A stretch of 14,596 nucleotides of DNA from an uncultured Porphyromonadaceae bacterium (GTDB taxonomy: Bacteria; Bacteroidota; Bacteroidia; Bacteroidales; Muribaculaceae): assembly GCA_947178655.1 (NCBI GenBank), contig CAMWZB010000005.1, forward strand, positions 1 to 14,596, written 5' to 3'. The notes under the pieces were generated by a model. The model had not been told where the DNA came from, searched no databases, and saw only the letters and a list, made by a program, of their open reading frames with translations. The position numbers and the translations under genes are program-made. Each line of letters begins with the position of its first letter. Position 1 is the stretch's first letter. This document shows, piece after piece, positions 1-7,888 of the stretch.

Positions 1-842
1 ATCGACGATATTGCAGCGCTGTAGCACCGTACAGCCGTGTCCAGGTACTCAGGGCCGCGGGCGCGGCCCTCGATTTTGAATACCCGTACACCTGCGTCAA
101 TCATCCTGTCAAGGAAGTGGATGGTTTTAAGGTCGTTGGGCGACATGATATACTTGTTCTGCACCTCAAGCTGATCCCCGGTCTCGAGATCCGTCACAGA
201 GTAACCTCGGCGGCATATCTGAGTGCAGCCTCCGCGGTTGGCGCTCGAATTCATCTCATGAAGGCTCAGATAGCACTTCCCTGACACGGCCATGCACAGC
301 GCGCCGTGGCAGAACATCTCTATACGCACAAGCTCTCCCGACGGACCGGTGATATGCTCATCCTCGATGGCACGGTATATTGCCGTAACCTGCTCCAGAT
401 TAAGCTCACGCGCCAGAACGACCGTGTCGGCATATGTCGAATAGAAGCGCACAGCCTCGATATTCGATATATTGCACTGAGTCGAGATATGAACAGGTAT
501 CCCGTGGCGGCGGCATGACTCAAGCACTGCTATGTCCGAGCCTATTACGGCTGTGATACCGGCGTTTTTGGCAGCCTCGACTATCTCGTCGACCCGCTTG
601 AGGTCCTCGTCATATACTATTGTGTTTACAGTCAGATAACTGTTGACGCCTGCCTCACTGCAGCGGGCGGCTATGTCGTGGAGGTCGTCAAGAGTGAAGT
701 TTGCGCTCGACCGGGAGCGCATATTCAGCCCGGCCACACCGAAGTACACCGAATCGGCCCCGGCGCCAAGGGCGGCCATCAGAGATTCGTAACTTCCCAC
801 CGGTGCCATGATTTCGAAATCCTTGCGGCTGAGTGTGCTCAT
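1..842 (-). CDS. U32 family protein (TrhP/RlhA-type, 'collagenase-like'), 3' truncated by window edge
   Basis: I translated 280 codons from the ATG at 842; the frame is open and leaves the window, so the C-terminus is missing. Residues 175-193 fit the complete U32 signature E-x-F-x2-G-[SA]-L-C-x4-G-x-C-x-[LIVM]-S (E175, F177, G180, C183, G188, C190, S193). Two further cysteines, C206 and C210, follow in a GGC-x3-C stretch; members of this family bind an iron-sulfur cluster through such cysteines. The N-terminus (MAPVGSYESLMAALGAGADS) is the usual start of the TIM-barrel-like U32 domain. Characterised relatives (TrhP, RlhA) are prephenate-dependent RNA hydroxylation factors acting on tRNA U34 or 23S rRNA, while older annotation calls them peptidases. 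Which RNA this one serves cannot be read here. It lies 103 nt after secG on the same strand, past a hairpin, so it may be a separate unit. The family call is firm; the substrate is open. Confidence 0.93.
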   Translation of the reverse strand, partial: MSTLSRKDFEIMAPVGSYESLMAALGAGADSVYFGVAGLNMRSRSSANFTLDDLHDIAARCSEAGVNSYLTVNTIVYDEDLKRVDEIVEAAKNAGITAVIGSDIAVLESCRRHGIPVHISTQCNISNIEAVRFYSTYADTVVLARELNLEQVTAIYRAIEDEHITGPSGELVRIEMFCHGALCMAVSGKCYLSLHEMNSSANRGGCTQICRRGYSVTDLETGDQLEVQNKYIMSPNDLKTIHFLDRMIDAGVRVFKIEGRARGPEYLDTAVRCYSAAISS

Positions 843-888
843 ATCTATTTACTGTTTTTTTGTATCTGGTTATATATATACGACAAAG

Positions 889-918
889 CATATCCGGCAC
901 ACTCAGGCGCTGGATATG
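889..918. terminator. hairpin between secG and the U32 gene, possible weak terminator
   Basis: CATATCC (889-895) and GGATATG (912-918) are perfectly complementary, and two more G-C pairs can form inside them around a 10-nt loop. The structure begins 27 nt past the secG stop in transcription order. No T-run follows on the minus strand (CTTTGTCG), so factor-independent termination is doubtful. It may instead be a processing or partial stop site before the U32 gene. Confidence 0.35.
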
Positions 919-945
919 TCTTGTAGTATACTGACGTCTTGATGA

Positions 946-1305
946 TTATTCTTCTGTCGCAGGTGCTTCGGCTGCCTCTGTAGGCTCGGGAAGTGCCACA
1001 GGAGTGTCGAACTGGCCGGCAGGTACGTCCACTGCCGTAGGTGCTGCTGCTGGCTGTGTGCGGATTTCTGCTTCGCCTGCATTGCGGGGCATGGTGAATG
1101 CCGCGATGATCGACAGTATGGCGAGGCAGCTGACAAGAGTCCACGTAGCTTTCTCGAGGAAGCTGTTGGTCTGGCGTACGCCCATTACGGAGCCGGCGCC
1201 GCCGAACTGTGACGACAGGCCGCCGCCCTTCGATTTCTGGATGAGAACTATGCCGATCAGAAGTACGGCTACGATTACTGTCAAGACGATGATGACAACG
1301 TGCAT
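946..1305 (-). CDS. secG: SecG, preprotein translocase subunit
   Basis: SecG is the small accessory subunit of the SecYEG inner-membrane channel that exports unfolded proteins. The 119-residue product has the expected two membrane segments (about 2-21 and 54-72). The conserved cytoplasmic loop between them contains QKSKGGGL and FGG (23-36). Beyond residue 75 there is a hydrophilic tail of about 45 residues rich in Ala, Pro, Glu and Thr, the kind of unconserved extension often seen in Bacteroidetes SecG. The ATG at 1305 lies 7 nt after the stop of the upstream TPR-like gene, so it is very probably co-transcribed with the lptE group. The start is safe because it directly precedes the first membrane segment. 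Confidence 0.96.
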   Translation of the reverse strand: MHVVIIVLTVIVAVLLIGIVLIQKSKGGGLSSQFGGAGSVMGVRQTNSFLEKATWTLVSCLAILSIIAAFTMPRNAGEAEIRTQPAAAPTAVDVPAGQFDTPVALPEPTEAAEAPATEE

Positions 1306-1312
1306 GGTTTAT

Positions 1313-2128
1313 TTATTTTGAGTCTGATGCGCCAGCCTCCCCACCTTGTTGGCGGTCGAGCTCACGCCGGTTGATAATCAATTTTTGCAGAAAACGCAAT
1401 TGGTCTGCAAAGTAAGCACTTTTTTTTGGAAATTTCAAATTTAAGCCCGAGATAATTTCATATGCCCGCTCATAACGGCCTCGTTTTATGAATAATTTGG
1501 CAAGACTCTCACTCAGAAGCGAGTCATCTGAGGCCGTTGGGTGCTGAACGGGAGCCTTTGCGCCTTGCGACAGAGCCTCTCGCTCCGTGGCGTCAGGCAT
1601 ATAGTCAGGTCGCTGACGCGACGGATGCTTCTCTCGTATGAATGCGTTGATTCGGGCCTGCTGAGGGTCTTCCGAAGCAGCCTCCGCTTCTTGCTCCGTC
1701 GGCAGATTCTCCTGTTCCTCACGCGCAAGCATCTCGGCATAGTCAGGAGTCGGATTGAATATCATGCGCTCAAGAAGCGCGTTTTCCTCAGCCGTACAGT
1801 TGCCGTACGTGCTCAGGAACGTATCTATCACGTCATTGGTCTCCGGCGACGGACTCTTTTCCGCCTCCGGATAGAATCGCGACCACTCCTCGCCGTGATC
1901 TGCGAAGAGCAGCGTACGGCGGTCTGCGCTAAGTATGCCCACACGCTGCCGGAGCGACTCTGTATCACCGTGGCCGTGACGCTGTAGAAGCAGCGGAAAT
2001 ATCACCGCATGAGGCATATTCGACATCAGTTCCTCCAGTGAGCGTACATCAGCATCGCTCAGCCGCTCACCGTCGGGTGTGCCCAGACAGCGCTCCAGAA
2101 GTTCGCTCAGTTCTTGTGATTCCATCAT
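1313..2128 (-). CDS. TPR-like protein of unknown function, in the lptE-secG cluster
   Basis: This 271-residue protein has no signal peptide or membrane segment. Residues about 203-236 (SLAKLFIKRGRYERAYEII, then LKFPKKSAYFADQLRFL) look like one tetratricopeptide repeat followed by a helix. The middle (about 135-200) is rich in Glu, Gln and Ala and is probably disordered; the N-terminal 100 residues look helical. Homologues in this position next to secG and lptE are common in Bacteroidales, usually annotated as hypothetical or TPR proteins; their function is unknown to me. The frame is open further upstream, but I chose the ATG at 2128 because it shares one base with the lptE stop (TAATG), a typical translational coupling. 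The ATG at 2125 is an equal alternative. The neighbours suggest a cytoplasmic helper for envelope export, which is inference only. Confidence 0.85.
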   Translation of the reverse strand: MMESQELSELLERCLGTPDGERLSDADVRSLEELMSNMPHAVIFPLLLQRHGHGDTESLRQRVGILSADRRTLLFADHGEEWSRFYPEAEKSPSPETNDVIDTFLSTYGNCTAEENALLERMIFNPTPDYAEMLAREEQENLPTEQEAEAASEDPQQARINAFIREKHPSRQRPDYMPDATEREALSQGAKAPVQHPTASDDSLLSESLAKLFIKRGRYERAYEIISGLNLKFPKKSAYFADQLRFLQKLIINRRELDRQQGGEAGASDSK

Positions 2129-2661
2129 TACCAGTCGCCTAACGTAGCATTGAATATAAGGTCGACAAGCTCCTTCGATATCTCGTCGCACATCTGGTCC
2201 TGGACATCCGTCAGCATAAGCGACGCATCGAAGTCGCGGTAAGCGCTGAACGACTGGTCGATATCCTTGCCTTCCTCTCGGTTGTTGATATACTTCACAC
2301 GCACAGTGATGGTCAGGCGTGTCTGCGATGCGTACGCGTTCTCCGTCACAGCCTGAGGAGTCAGCGTATAGCCCGTGATTTCCCCCTCAAGCTCAAGGTC
2401 CGAATTGCCGTCCGTTGTCTGAAGACGCGTATTCTTCGATATGTAGTCTAAAAGCTGATTTTCGAACACCTGCTGTAGAGGAGGGTAGACTAACGCTGCC
2501 CGTATCGGGAAATCCGACACGCGGATAGTCTTGTAGATATTGTAGTCAAGCGCCGACCCGTTCATCTTCACGCTTATACGGCAGCCCGTGAGCGATACCG
2601 TAGCTATGATCAACAGTGTCAGTGCGGCGCGCAGGACGCTCAGACGGTTATTCAAGGTCAT
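2128..2661 (-). CDS. lptE: LptE family outer-membrane lipoprotein (LPS assembly)
   Basis: LptE plugs the LptD barrel and helps place lipopolysaccharide in the outer leaflet of the outer membrane. The 177-residue product starts with a lipoprotein signal peptide: basic NNR and R residues, a hydrophobic core at 12-22, then the lipobox LTGC with the lipidated Cys at 27. The mature part is the usual Bacteroidetes LptE fold: the TIRVSDFPIRA region, then beta strands such as LELEGEITGYTL and RLTITVRVKYI, and a C-terminal helix ending in LIFNATLGDW. The frame is open to 2751, but the ATG at 2661 is the one that puts the signal peptide at the N-terminus. This start lies inside the end of the sigma-54 activator gene (14-nt overlap in another frame), pointing to coupled translation. 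Family call confident; LPS role from family knowledge. Confidence 0.93.
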   Translation of the reverse strand: MTLNNRLSVLRAALTLLIIATVSLTGCRISVKMNGSALDYNIYKTIRVSDFPIRAALVYPPLQQVFENQLLDYISKNTRLQTTDGNSDLELEGEITGYTLTPQAVTENAYASQTRLTITVRVKYINNREEGKDIDQSFSAYRDFDASLMLTDVQDQMCDEISKELVDLIFNATLGDW

Positions 2662-3997
2662 AATCTTTGATTTTTCGGTAAAGTGTGCGTTCCGATATAC
2701 GGAGCTCGGCGGCTGCTGCCTTGCGGCGCCCCTGATTACGTTCAAGTGCACGGCGTATCATCTCCCGTTCTGTCTCCTCAAGAGTCAGCGGAGCATCGGC
2801 ATCTGACTCGCGGCAGGGCAGGGCAGTGCTGCCTTCGCTCGGAGTCACCTCTGAGTACCCTACATCGCTGCACTCGCGCATCGTCTCGCCTCCGGCCATT
2901 CCTACAGGCAACGGACCGTCACCGACAGGCTGACTGTGACGCTGATAGCTGTCATGCACGATGATGTGCGCCGGAAGCATCGAGGCGTGGTCATCGTCTG
3001 TGCGCACCGACGGTTTATGCACCGTCACGGACTCGTCTTTATAGCCGCCGCATACTGCGTCATCCAGGCGCTGAGAGAGCTCGTCGATTCGTTCGCGCAG
3101 CTTGAATATCATTCCAAGAAGCATCTCGCGCTCGCGGTCGTACGAGTGGCTGGGCTTCGACGTCGCCGGAATGTAACTCGTCGATATCTCGGGCAGATAC
3201 CCCTTGAGAATATCAGTGTCCACCTCCTTCCCGGCCTCGAACAGCGACACCTGCTCAATCACATTTTTAAGCTGGCGCACATTACCCGGCCAGCGGTAGT
3301 GACGGAGCGCGTCGTCGGCCGTCTGAGTGAAGCTCACCTGAGGCATGTGGTATCGCTCGGCGAATGCCGACGAGAACCGCCGGGCAAGCAGATTGATGTC
3401 GTTGCCGCGGTCGCGGAGTGGAGGTATATGAATCTCGACCGTCGACAGTCGATAGTAAAGGTCCTCGCGGAACTTTCCGGCCGCGACAGCCGCAGGAAGG
3501 TCCACATGAGTCGCTGCCACAACGCGGATATTCGTTTTCTGAACCGTCGACGAGCCCACACGCAGATATTCACCGCTTTCAAGCACGCGGAGAAGGCGGG
3601 CCTGCGTCGTCAGTGGTAGCTCTGCGACTTCGTCAAGGAATATAGTACCGCCCGATGCCTCCTCGAAATAGCCGCGACGCGAGTCTACGGCACCCGTGAA
3701 CGCGCCTTTCTCATGGCCGAATAGCTCGGAGTCTATCGTCCCTTCAGGGATGGCGCCGCAGTTCACGGCTATATATTTGGCATGCTTACGGGAACTGAAA
3801 TTATGGATTATCTGTGGAAAGAACTCCTTGCCGCTGCCGCTTTCGCCCGTCACCAGTACCGACAGGTCGATTGGCGCCACACGGATAGCGCGCTCTATGG
3901 CAGCGTTCAGCGCAGGAGCATTGCCCACGATGCCGAACCGCTGGCGCGCCTGAAGTGTTGCGGCCGATGGAGTCGTTGTGATATTGTTTTGCGGCAT
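2648..3997 (-). CDS. Sigma-54-dependent transcriptional activator without receiver domain (AAA+ / Fis HTH)
   Basis: The protein (449 residues from the ATG at 3997) activates RNA polymerase carrying sigma-54 by ATP hydrolysis. In order: a short N-terminus of about 20 residues with no receiver, GAF or PAS domain; the AAA+ domain with Walker A GESGSGKE (51-58), the sigma-54-contacting GAFTGA loop (98-103), Walker B GGTIFLDEV (116-124), an arginine region REDLYYRL (177-184) and WPGNVRQL (236-243); a poorly conserved, probably flexible linker of about 130 residues (271-404); and a Fis-type helix-turn-helix (about 405-447) ending in ISERTLYRKIKDY. Every key ATPase motif is intact. An in-frame ATG at 4027 would add 10 residues; I prefer 3997 because an A-rich stretch (accaagaaacaaat) precedes it. 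The lptE start lies inside its last codons. This gene order is common in Bacteroidales. How it is switched on, with no sensory domain, is not evident. Confidence 0.93.
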   Translation of the reverse strand: MPQNNITTTPSAATLQARQRFGIVGNAPALNAAIERAIRVAPIDLSVLVTGESGSGKEFFPQIIHNFSSRKHAKYIAVNCGAIPEGTIDSELFGHEKGAFTGAVDSRRGYFEEASGGTIFLDEVAELPLTTQARLLRVLESGEYLRVGSSTVQKTNIRVVAATHVDLPAAVAAGKFREDLYYRLSTVEIHIPPLRDRGNDINLLARRFSSAFAERYHMPQVSFTQTADDALRHYRWPGNVRQLKNVIEQVSLFEAGKEVDTDILKGYLPEISTSYIPATSKPSHSYDREREMLLGMIFKLRERIDELSQRLDDAVCGGYKDESVTVHKPSVRTDDDHASMLPAHIIVHDSYQRHSQPVGDGPLPVGMAGGETMRECSDVGYSEVTPSEGSTALPCRESDADAPLTLEETEREMIRRALERNQGRRKAAAAELRISERTLYRKIKDYDLE

Positions 3998-4073
3998 ATT
4001 TGTTTCTTGGTCTGCCTGACGGCGCATGCACGCGGCAAAGCGCTGCTCAGGCGTCTGTATATATGCGAAAATA

Positions 4074-4104
4074 GCGGCATACCCCGTTGACTGAGGTATG
4101 CCGC
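4074..4104 (-). terminator. Rho-independent terminator after the PpiD-like gene
   Basis: A perfect 10-bp stem GCGGCATACC / GGTATGCCGC (4074-4083 with 4095-4104) and an 11-nt loop begin 20 nt after the stop of the PpiD-like gene. On the minus strand it is followed by TATTTTC. It separates that gene from the downstream sigma-54 activator operon. The activator's promoter should lie in the roughly 75-110 nt between this hairpin and its start, but I see no good TAnnTTTG box there. Confidence 0.8.
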
Positions 4105-4124
4105 CGGGAGTTCGGTTTTATGGC

Positions 4125-6224
4125 TTATTCGCCTACTGTCTGTACGAAGTTCAGCGAGTGGTTCTCGATTTTCTCACTGCCGCGGAGCAGATTGAGTGTC
4201 GACAGGCGGCGGTTCAGACCGAATGTGGTGTTGAAGCGACGGCCGTATTCCTCTTCGTTGAACGGACGGTTGTTGGTGTTGATATCCTTAACTTCGAATA
4301 CCATGATGCTGCGGTTACCCTTTACAGGACCTACCAGCTTGCCGGCCTCGGCTGCTGCGATGGCTCCCTGAAGAGCGCTTTCGTTCACACCGATTGCAAG
4401 CAGCGACGGAGTCGTGATGTTCACGTCACCTTCTGCCACCTCTGCGCCCATAGCCTGAGCGTAACCTGCGAGGTCATTGGCCTTTCCTGCGTAGTCAGCC
4501 ATCAGCTTGTCGGCCTTCTTGCTGTTGAGAGCGCGGGAGCGGAGCTGTGTGCTGATTGCATCGCTCGTGTAAGGCACATAGTCATCATAGATATCGGTCA
4601 CGGCCACAGCCATCAGATAAGTCTGGCGGTCATCCTGCATCATCGGTGAAACCTGACCCTTGCGTGCGTCAAGTGCCCACTTCACGAAGCGGCGGCTGTC
4701 GCGGGCATTGCCGATACCCGTTCCCGAAGGACTCACCTGGTCGGTAAGTATCGAGTAACCGGCTTCGGTTGCGTTCTTCACGAATTCATCTGCCGACGAA
4801 TTGTTGCTGATGTAAGTGCGGAGCGCAGTCGAAAGGTCTGTGAGAGTCTGCTGCGACGGATCTACTGCGAATTCGATTGTAGCCACATTGTAGAAGTTTA
4901 CAGGTGCTTTGCGGCGGTTGACGCGGTACAGCATGCTCACGGGCTGGCCCTGAATAGTGTCAGTCAGCACGAATGCCTTGCCGATGGAGGCAGTAGCGAG
5001 TGCGTCCTTGGTCTTGGCGTCGATATTGATGCCCTCGAGTGCGGTCCAGATGCTGTCCTGAGCCATCATCGTCGATTCGTCTGAGAACGAAGCCAGTGCC
5101 TGGCCGCCGTTGATCAGAGCGGCGATGCTGTCAAGATTGGTGCCCGGTACTGCCTGCACTGTCGAGATATTGATTGAGTCGATGCCCGAAGTGATGTCAA
5201 GTATCTTGGCGATGGTGTATGCGTCGTTCTCGCGGCGGATAAGCTCTGCGCTGCCGGCTGCATTTTCCTTCAGGAAATCCTTCAGACGGTTGTCTGTCAC
5301 CTTCGAAAGAGGCACATTGTTTGTCGACACGATGAAGCGGGAGTCTGTTGCCACGCCTTCGGTGCCGGGACGCTCGTTAAGAGCCGTCACGGCATTCTCT
5401 ACGGCATGCTGGCCCTCGATGCGGTCGGCCTGCGACGGCTCGATAGGTACGTAGATGTAGCTCACCTCGCGGGTCTCTTCATCAAGACGGTAGTTCTGCT
5501 TCTCCTGATTCCAAAGAGCCTTGATGTCGGCCTCGCTGAAGTTTACGTCTTCTTCCGAGATGCCGGCCACGTCCTTGTTCACATAAGCTATGTGGCGCGT
5601 GGTGGCGTTGTCGTCATAGAACGACTTGGCGTCAAGTTTATTGTATGTGTACAGACCGTTCACAAGCGACATGAACTTCTGATTCTCAAGCTGTGACTCT
5701 ACGTCCTTCTCCTGAGCGGCCCAGATGCGGCGGAGTTCCTTGCCCACTTCTGCGTTCAGTCCGTACTTGGCCGGATTCTGCATCGCATCGAATACCGTGC
5801 GGCCCGAGGCTTCGGGAAGATTCAGCTGCTGGGCTATGTAGAATATCATCTGCTGCGCCTGAGGATGAGGCATATCTCCGGTGAGTGCTTCGGTAAGTTC
5901 GGAGTCAGTGACCGTGATACCGAGTGCGTCGTATTCTTTCTCGAACAGTTTTTCGGTCAGGAGCGACTGGATGACCTGCTGCGAAAGTACATCGTTGCTG
6001 TACTCGCGGCCCTGATTACGGAGCTGATCTCCGGTCTGAGCCATTCGGTTCTGATAGTCCTGGTATTCGACGGTTGCACCGTCTGCCTCTGCAACGGTGG
6101 TGGGATGGCCGAAGTAAGTGCGGCCGGAGGTCAGGAAGTCGCCCAGAATGAATGCAAGCAGTGCCACGATGATGATCACGAAGAGCAGCACCGACTTGTT
6201 TCTGATTTTCTCTAAGGTTGCCAT
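4125..6224 (-). CDS. PpiD/SurA_N-type membrane-anchored periplasmic folding factor (annotated peptidylprolyl isomerase)
   Basis: The 699-residue product has the PpiD layout. A short basic cytoplasmic N-terminus (MATLEKIRNKS) precedes one membrane anchor (about 11-30), then a large periplasmic part. Residues about 35-200 match the SurA-like chaperone domain (SurA_N_3), with the typical helix run through SQQVIQSLLTEKLFEKEYDA and LGITVTDSEL. About 340-440 should correspond to a parvulin domain, but I do not find the usual GG-x-LG-x-F type core, so isomerase activity is doubtful and a chaperone role more likely. Length is normal for Bacteroidetes members (about 700). It is expected to help newly exported outer-membrane proteins fold just outside the Sec channel, which agrees with secG and lptE nearby. 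It forms its own unit, with a consensus promoter at 6265-6296 and a terminator at 4074-4104. Confidence 0.92.
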   Translation of the reverse strand: MATLEKIRNKSVLLFVIIIVALLAFILGDFLTSGRTYFGHPTTVAEADGATVEYQDYQNRMAQTGDQLRNQGREYSNDVLSQQVIQSLLTEKLFEKEYDALGITVTDSELTEALTGDMPHPQAQQMIFYIAQQLNLPEASGRTVFDAMQNPAKYGLNAEVGKELRRIWAAQEKDVESQLENQKFMSLVNGLYTYNKLDAKSFYDDNATTRHIAYVNKDVAGISEEDVNFSEADIKALWNQEKQNYRLDEETREVSYIYVPIEPSQADRIEGQHAVENAVTALNERPGTEGVATDSRFIVSTNNVPLSKVTDNRLKDFLKENAAGSAELIRRENDAYTIAKILDITSGIDSINISTVQAVPGTNLDSIAALINGGQALASFSDESTMMAQDSIWTALEGINIDAKTKDALATASIGKAFVLTDTIQGQPVSMLYRVNRRKAPVNFYNVATIEFAVDPSQQTLTDLSTALRTYISNNSSADEFVKNATEAGYSILTDQVSPSGTGIGNARDSRRFVKWALDARKGQVSPMMQDDRQTYLMAVAVTDIYDDYVPYTSDAISTQLRSRALNSKKADKLMADYAGKANDLAGYAQAMGAEVAEGDVNITTPSLLAIGVNESALQGAIAAAEAGKLVGPVKGNRSIMVFEVKDINTNNRPFNEEEYGRRFNTTFGLNRRLSTLNLLRGSEKIENHSLNFVQTVGE

Positions 6225-6264
6225 TGTAAGATATGTGGTTTTTATATTTTTTCGGAAAAACGCA

Positions 6265-6296
6265 CAAAGATACGATTTTTTTGCTACAACATCAAA
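6265..6296 (-). promoter_or_regulatory. Bacteroidetes-type promoter of the PpiD-like gene
   Basis: On the minus strand TTTG (6296-6293) is followed after exactly 20 nt by TATCTTTG (6272-6265), a full match to the Bacteroidetes primary sigma consensus TTTG / TAnnTTTG. Transcription should start near 6258, leaving a leader of about 35 AT-rich nt before the ATG at 6224. Confidence 0.8.
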
Positions 6297-6329
6297 TCAA
6301 TAAAAGAAAAAACATCTTTTTTACTGTCA

Positions 6330-6372
6330 GACGGCCTTTTACGGATATGTATCGCATCCGTAAAAGGCCGTC
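6330..6372 (-). terminator. Long hairpin terminator after the DUF1573 gene
   Basis: A perfect 17-bp stem (6330-6346 with 6356-6372, arms beginning GACGGCC and ending GGCCGTC) with a 9-nt loop starts 26 nt past the DUF1573 stop. The T-run on the minus strand comes only about 15 nt later (GTTTTTTC), so termination may be imperfect. It ends the helicase-meaB-DUF1573 operon. The only genes nearby point the same way, so a bidirectional role is not needed. Confidence 0.75.
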
Positions 6373-6398
6373 CGCATAGCATTGTGTCGCTCGCTCGG

Positions 6399-6800
6399 CT
6401 ATGGAACGACAACACCCGTGATGCGCAGATTCACAGTCTCCGATTTGCCGGTCCCGTTCTTGAGACGCACTCGAACGGTCTTGTCGATTTCACCGCGCTG
6501 ACCCTTCGGAACGAACGACACCGTGATTGTCGTCGTCTCGCCAGGAGATATCGGCTTCCGCTCGTATTTCGGTGTCGTGCATCCGCAGTTGGCTGTGGCC
6601 GAGATTATAGCCACGGGCTTATCGCCCGTGACTGTCATGACGAATTCATGAGTCACTTTGTCGTCGCTCTGCTTGACTGTGCCGAAGTCATAGATCATAT
6701 TGTCGAACGTGACACCGGCTTTGTCTCCCGGGACGCGGCGGGCATCTGCTGCGGCCCACACAAGCAGGCACATTGTCATCAGTAGAAGTATCCTTTTCAT
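6399..6800 (-). CDS. DUF1573 domain secreted protein
   Basis: The 133-residue protein has a signal peptide (1-20, ending in AAADA) without a lipobox Cys, so it is probably periplasmic or secreted. The rest is a single DUF1573 domain: DFGTVKQSDDKVTHEF (about 38-53), the hallmark ANCGCTTPKY (about 69-78), PISPGET and a closing beta strand LRITGVVV. This immunoglobulin-like fold (related to ASH/PapD-like domains) is abundant in Bacteroidetes; no reaction is known for it. Its ATG shares four bases with the meaB stop (ATGA), indicating coupled translation, and it is the last gene of the helicase-meaB operon. A link to MeaB is only positional. Domain call firm, function unknown. Confidence 0.92.
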   Translation of the reverse strand: MKRILLLMTMCLLVWAAADARRVPGDKAGVTFDNMIYDFGTVKQSDDKVTHEFVMTVTGDKPVAIISATANCGCTTPKYERKPISPGETTTITVSFVPKGQRGEIDKTVRVRLKNGTGKSETVNLRITGVVVP

Positions 6801-7879
6801 CTCTTGAAATAAGTGTTGAGCACATCCGTTGCTGCAGCGAAACTCGACCGCCGGTTAGCCAGAACATCAGCCTCGTTCACGGCAAGCATCCGCTGTATCT
6901 CGGCATTGTCATAGAAGTGCTTTTTCAATTGTTCGTTTATCGTTTCGTACATCCAGTACCGCGCCTGTTCATTGCGCTTGGTCTCGAAGTAGCCGTTAGC
7001 CTTCACGAAGTCGAAGTAGCGGTCTATCATATCCCATATCTCAGGGATGCCAAGCTCGTAGTACCCTGAGTAAGTGAGCACTTCAGGCTTCCACCCCGAA
7101 GCCGTCGGCGGAAAGAGGTGAAGTGCCGAGCGATACTGCGCCTGTGCAAGCTGCGCCGGACCGATATTGTCGCCGTCGGCCTTGTTGATTACTATCCCGT
7201 CGGCCATCTCCATGATGCCGCGCTTGATGCCCTGAAGCTCGTCGCCCGCTCCGGCTATCTGTATCAGAAGGAAGAAATCCACCATCGAGTGAACGGCTGT
7301 CTCGCTCTGGCCCACGCCCACGGTCTCCACAAAGATATTGTCGAAGCCCGCAGCCTCGCACAGTACTATGGTCTCACGGGTCTTGCGCGCCACGCCGCCA
7401 AGCGATCCCGCCGACGGTGAAGGTCGTATGAACGCGTCCGGATGTATCGACAGCTTCTCCATGCGCGTCTTGTCGCCAAGAATCGAACCCTTGGTCCGCT
7501 CGCTTGAAGGATCTATGGCAAGAACGGCAAGTTTGCCGCCTCCCTTGAGCACATGAAGCCCGAACACATCGATACTCGTGCTCTTGCCAGCGCCCGGCAC
7601 GCCCGTGATGCCGATGCGGCGCGACTTGCCGGAGTAGGGCAGACACTTCTCGATTACCTCCTGCCCCAGAGCATAGTGCTCCGCAGCAAGGCTCTCGACC
7701 AGCGTCACGGCGCGGCTGAGCATCGTGATATCGCCCTTAAGTATGCCTTCGACAAGTTCCGACACCGTCGGAAGCGGCTTCCGGCGTCGTTTCAGATAAG
7801 GATTGACCACCGGAGGCTGTGCCACTCCGCTGTTTACAGTCAGACCCGTATATTGTGAGTCGTTTTCAGGATGTTCCAT
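6797..7879 (-). CDS. meaB: MeaB/ArgK family GTPase, methylmalonyl-CoA mutase chaperone
   Basis: MeaB is a G3E-type P-loop GTPase that guards and reactivates adenosylcobalamin-dependent methylmalonyl-CoA mutase, the enzyme linking succinyl-CoA and propionate formation in Bacteroidales. The 360-residue product shows Walker A GVPGAGKST (93-101), the magnesium/switch region with AIDPSSERTKGSILGDKTRM (121-140), PSPSAGSLGG (153-162), the family motif ETVGVGQSE (185-193), and NKAD for guanine recognition (232-235). A helical C-terminal extension (about 275-360), known in this family for dimerisation, is complete. The first 30 or so residues are poorly conserved. The gene starts 9 nt after the helicase stop and overlaps the DUF1573 start by 4 nt. 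The mutase genes are not in this window, so the MeaB role, rather than another ArgK role, rests on family similarity. Confidence 0.95.
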   Translation of the reverse strand: MEHPENDSQYTGLTVNSGVAQPPVVNPYLKRRRKPLPTVSELVEGILKGDITMLSRAVTLVESLAAEHYALGQEVIEKCLPYSGKSRRIGITGVPGAGKSTSIDVFGLHVLKGGGKLAVLAIDPSSERTKGSILGDKTRMEKLSIHPDAFIRPSPSAGSLGGVARKTRETIVLCEAAGFDNIFVETVGVGQSETAVHSMVDFFLLIQIAGAGDELQGIKRGIMEMADGIVINKADGDNIGPAQLAQAQYRSALHLFPPTASGWKPEVLTYSGYYELGIPEIWDMIDRYFDFVKANGYFETKRNEQARYWMYETINEQLKKHFYDNAEIQRMLAVNEADVLANRRSSFAAATDVLNTYFKR

Positions 7880-7888
7880 GATATTATA

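Noticed and set aside
884..892. TATGCTTTG on the minus strand as a promoter box for the U32 gene
   Set aside because: It has three bases instead of two between TA and TTTG, and no TTG lies at the expected distance.
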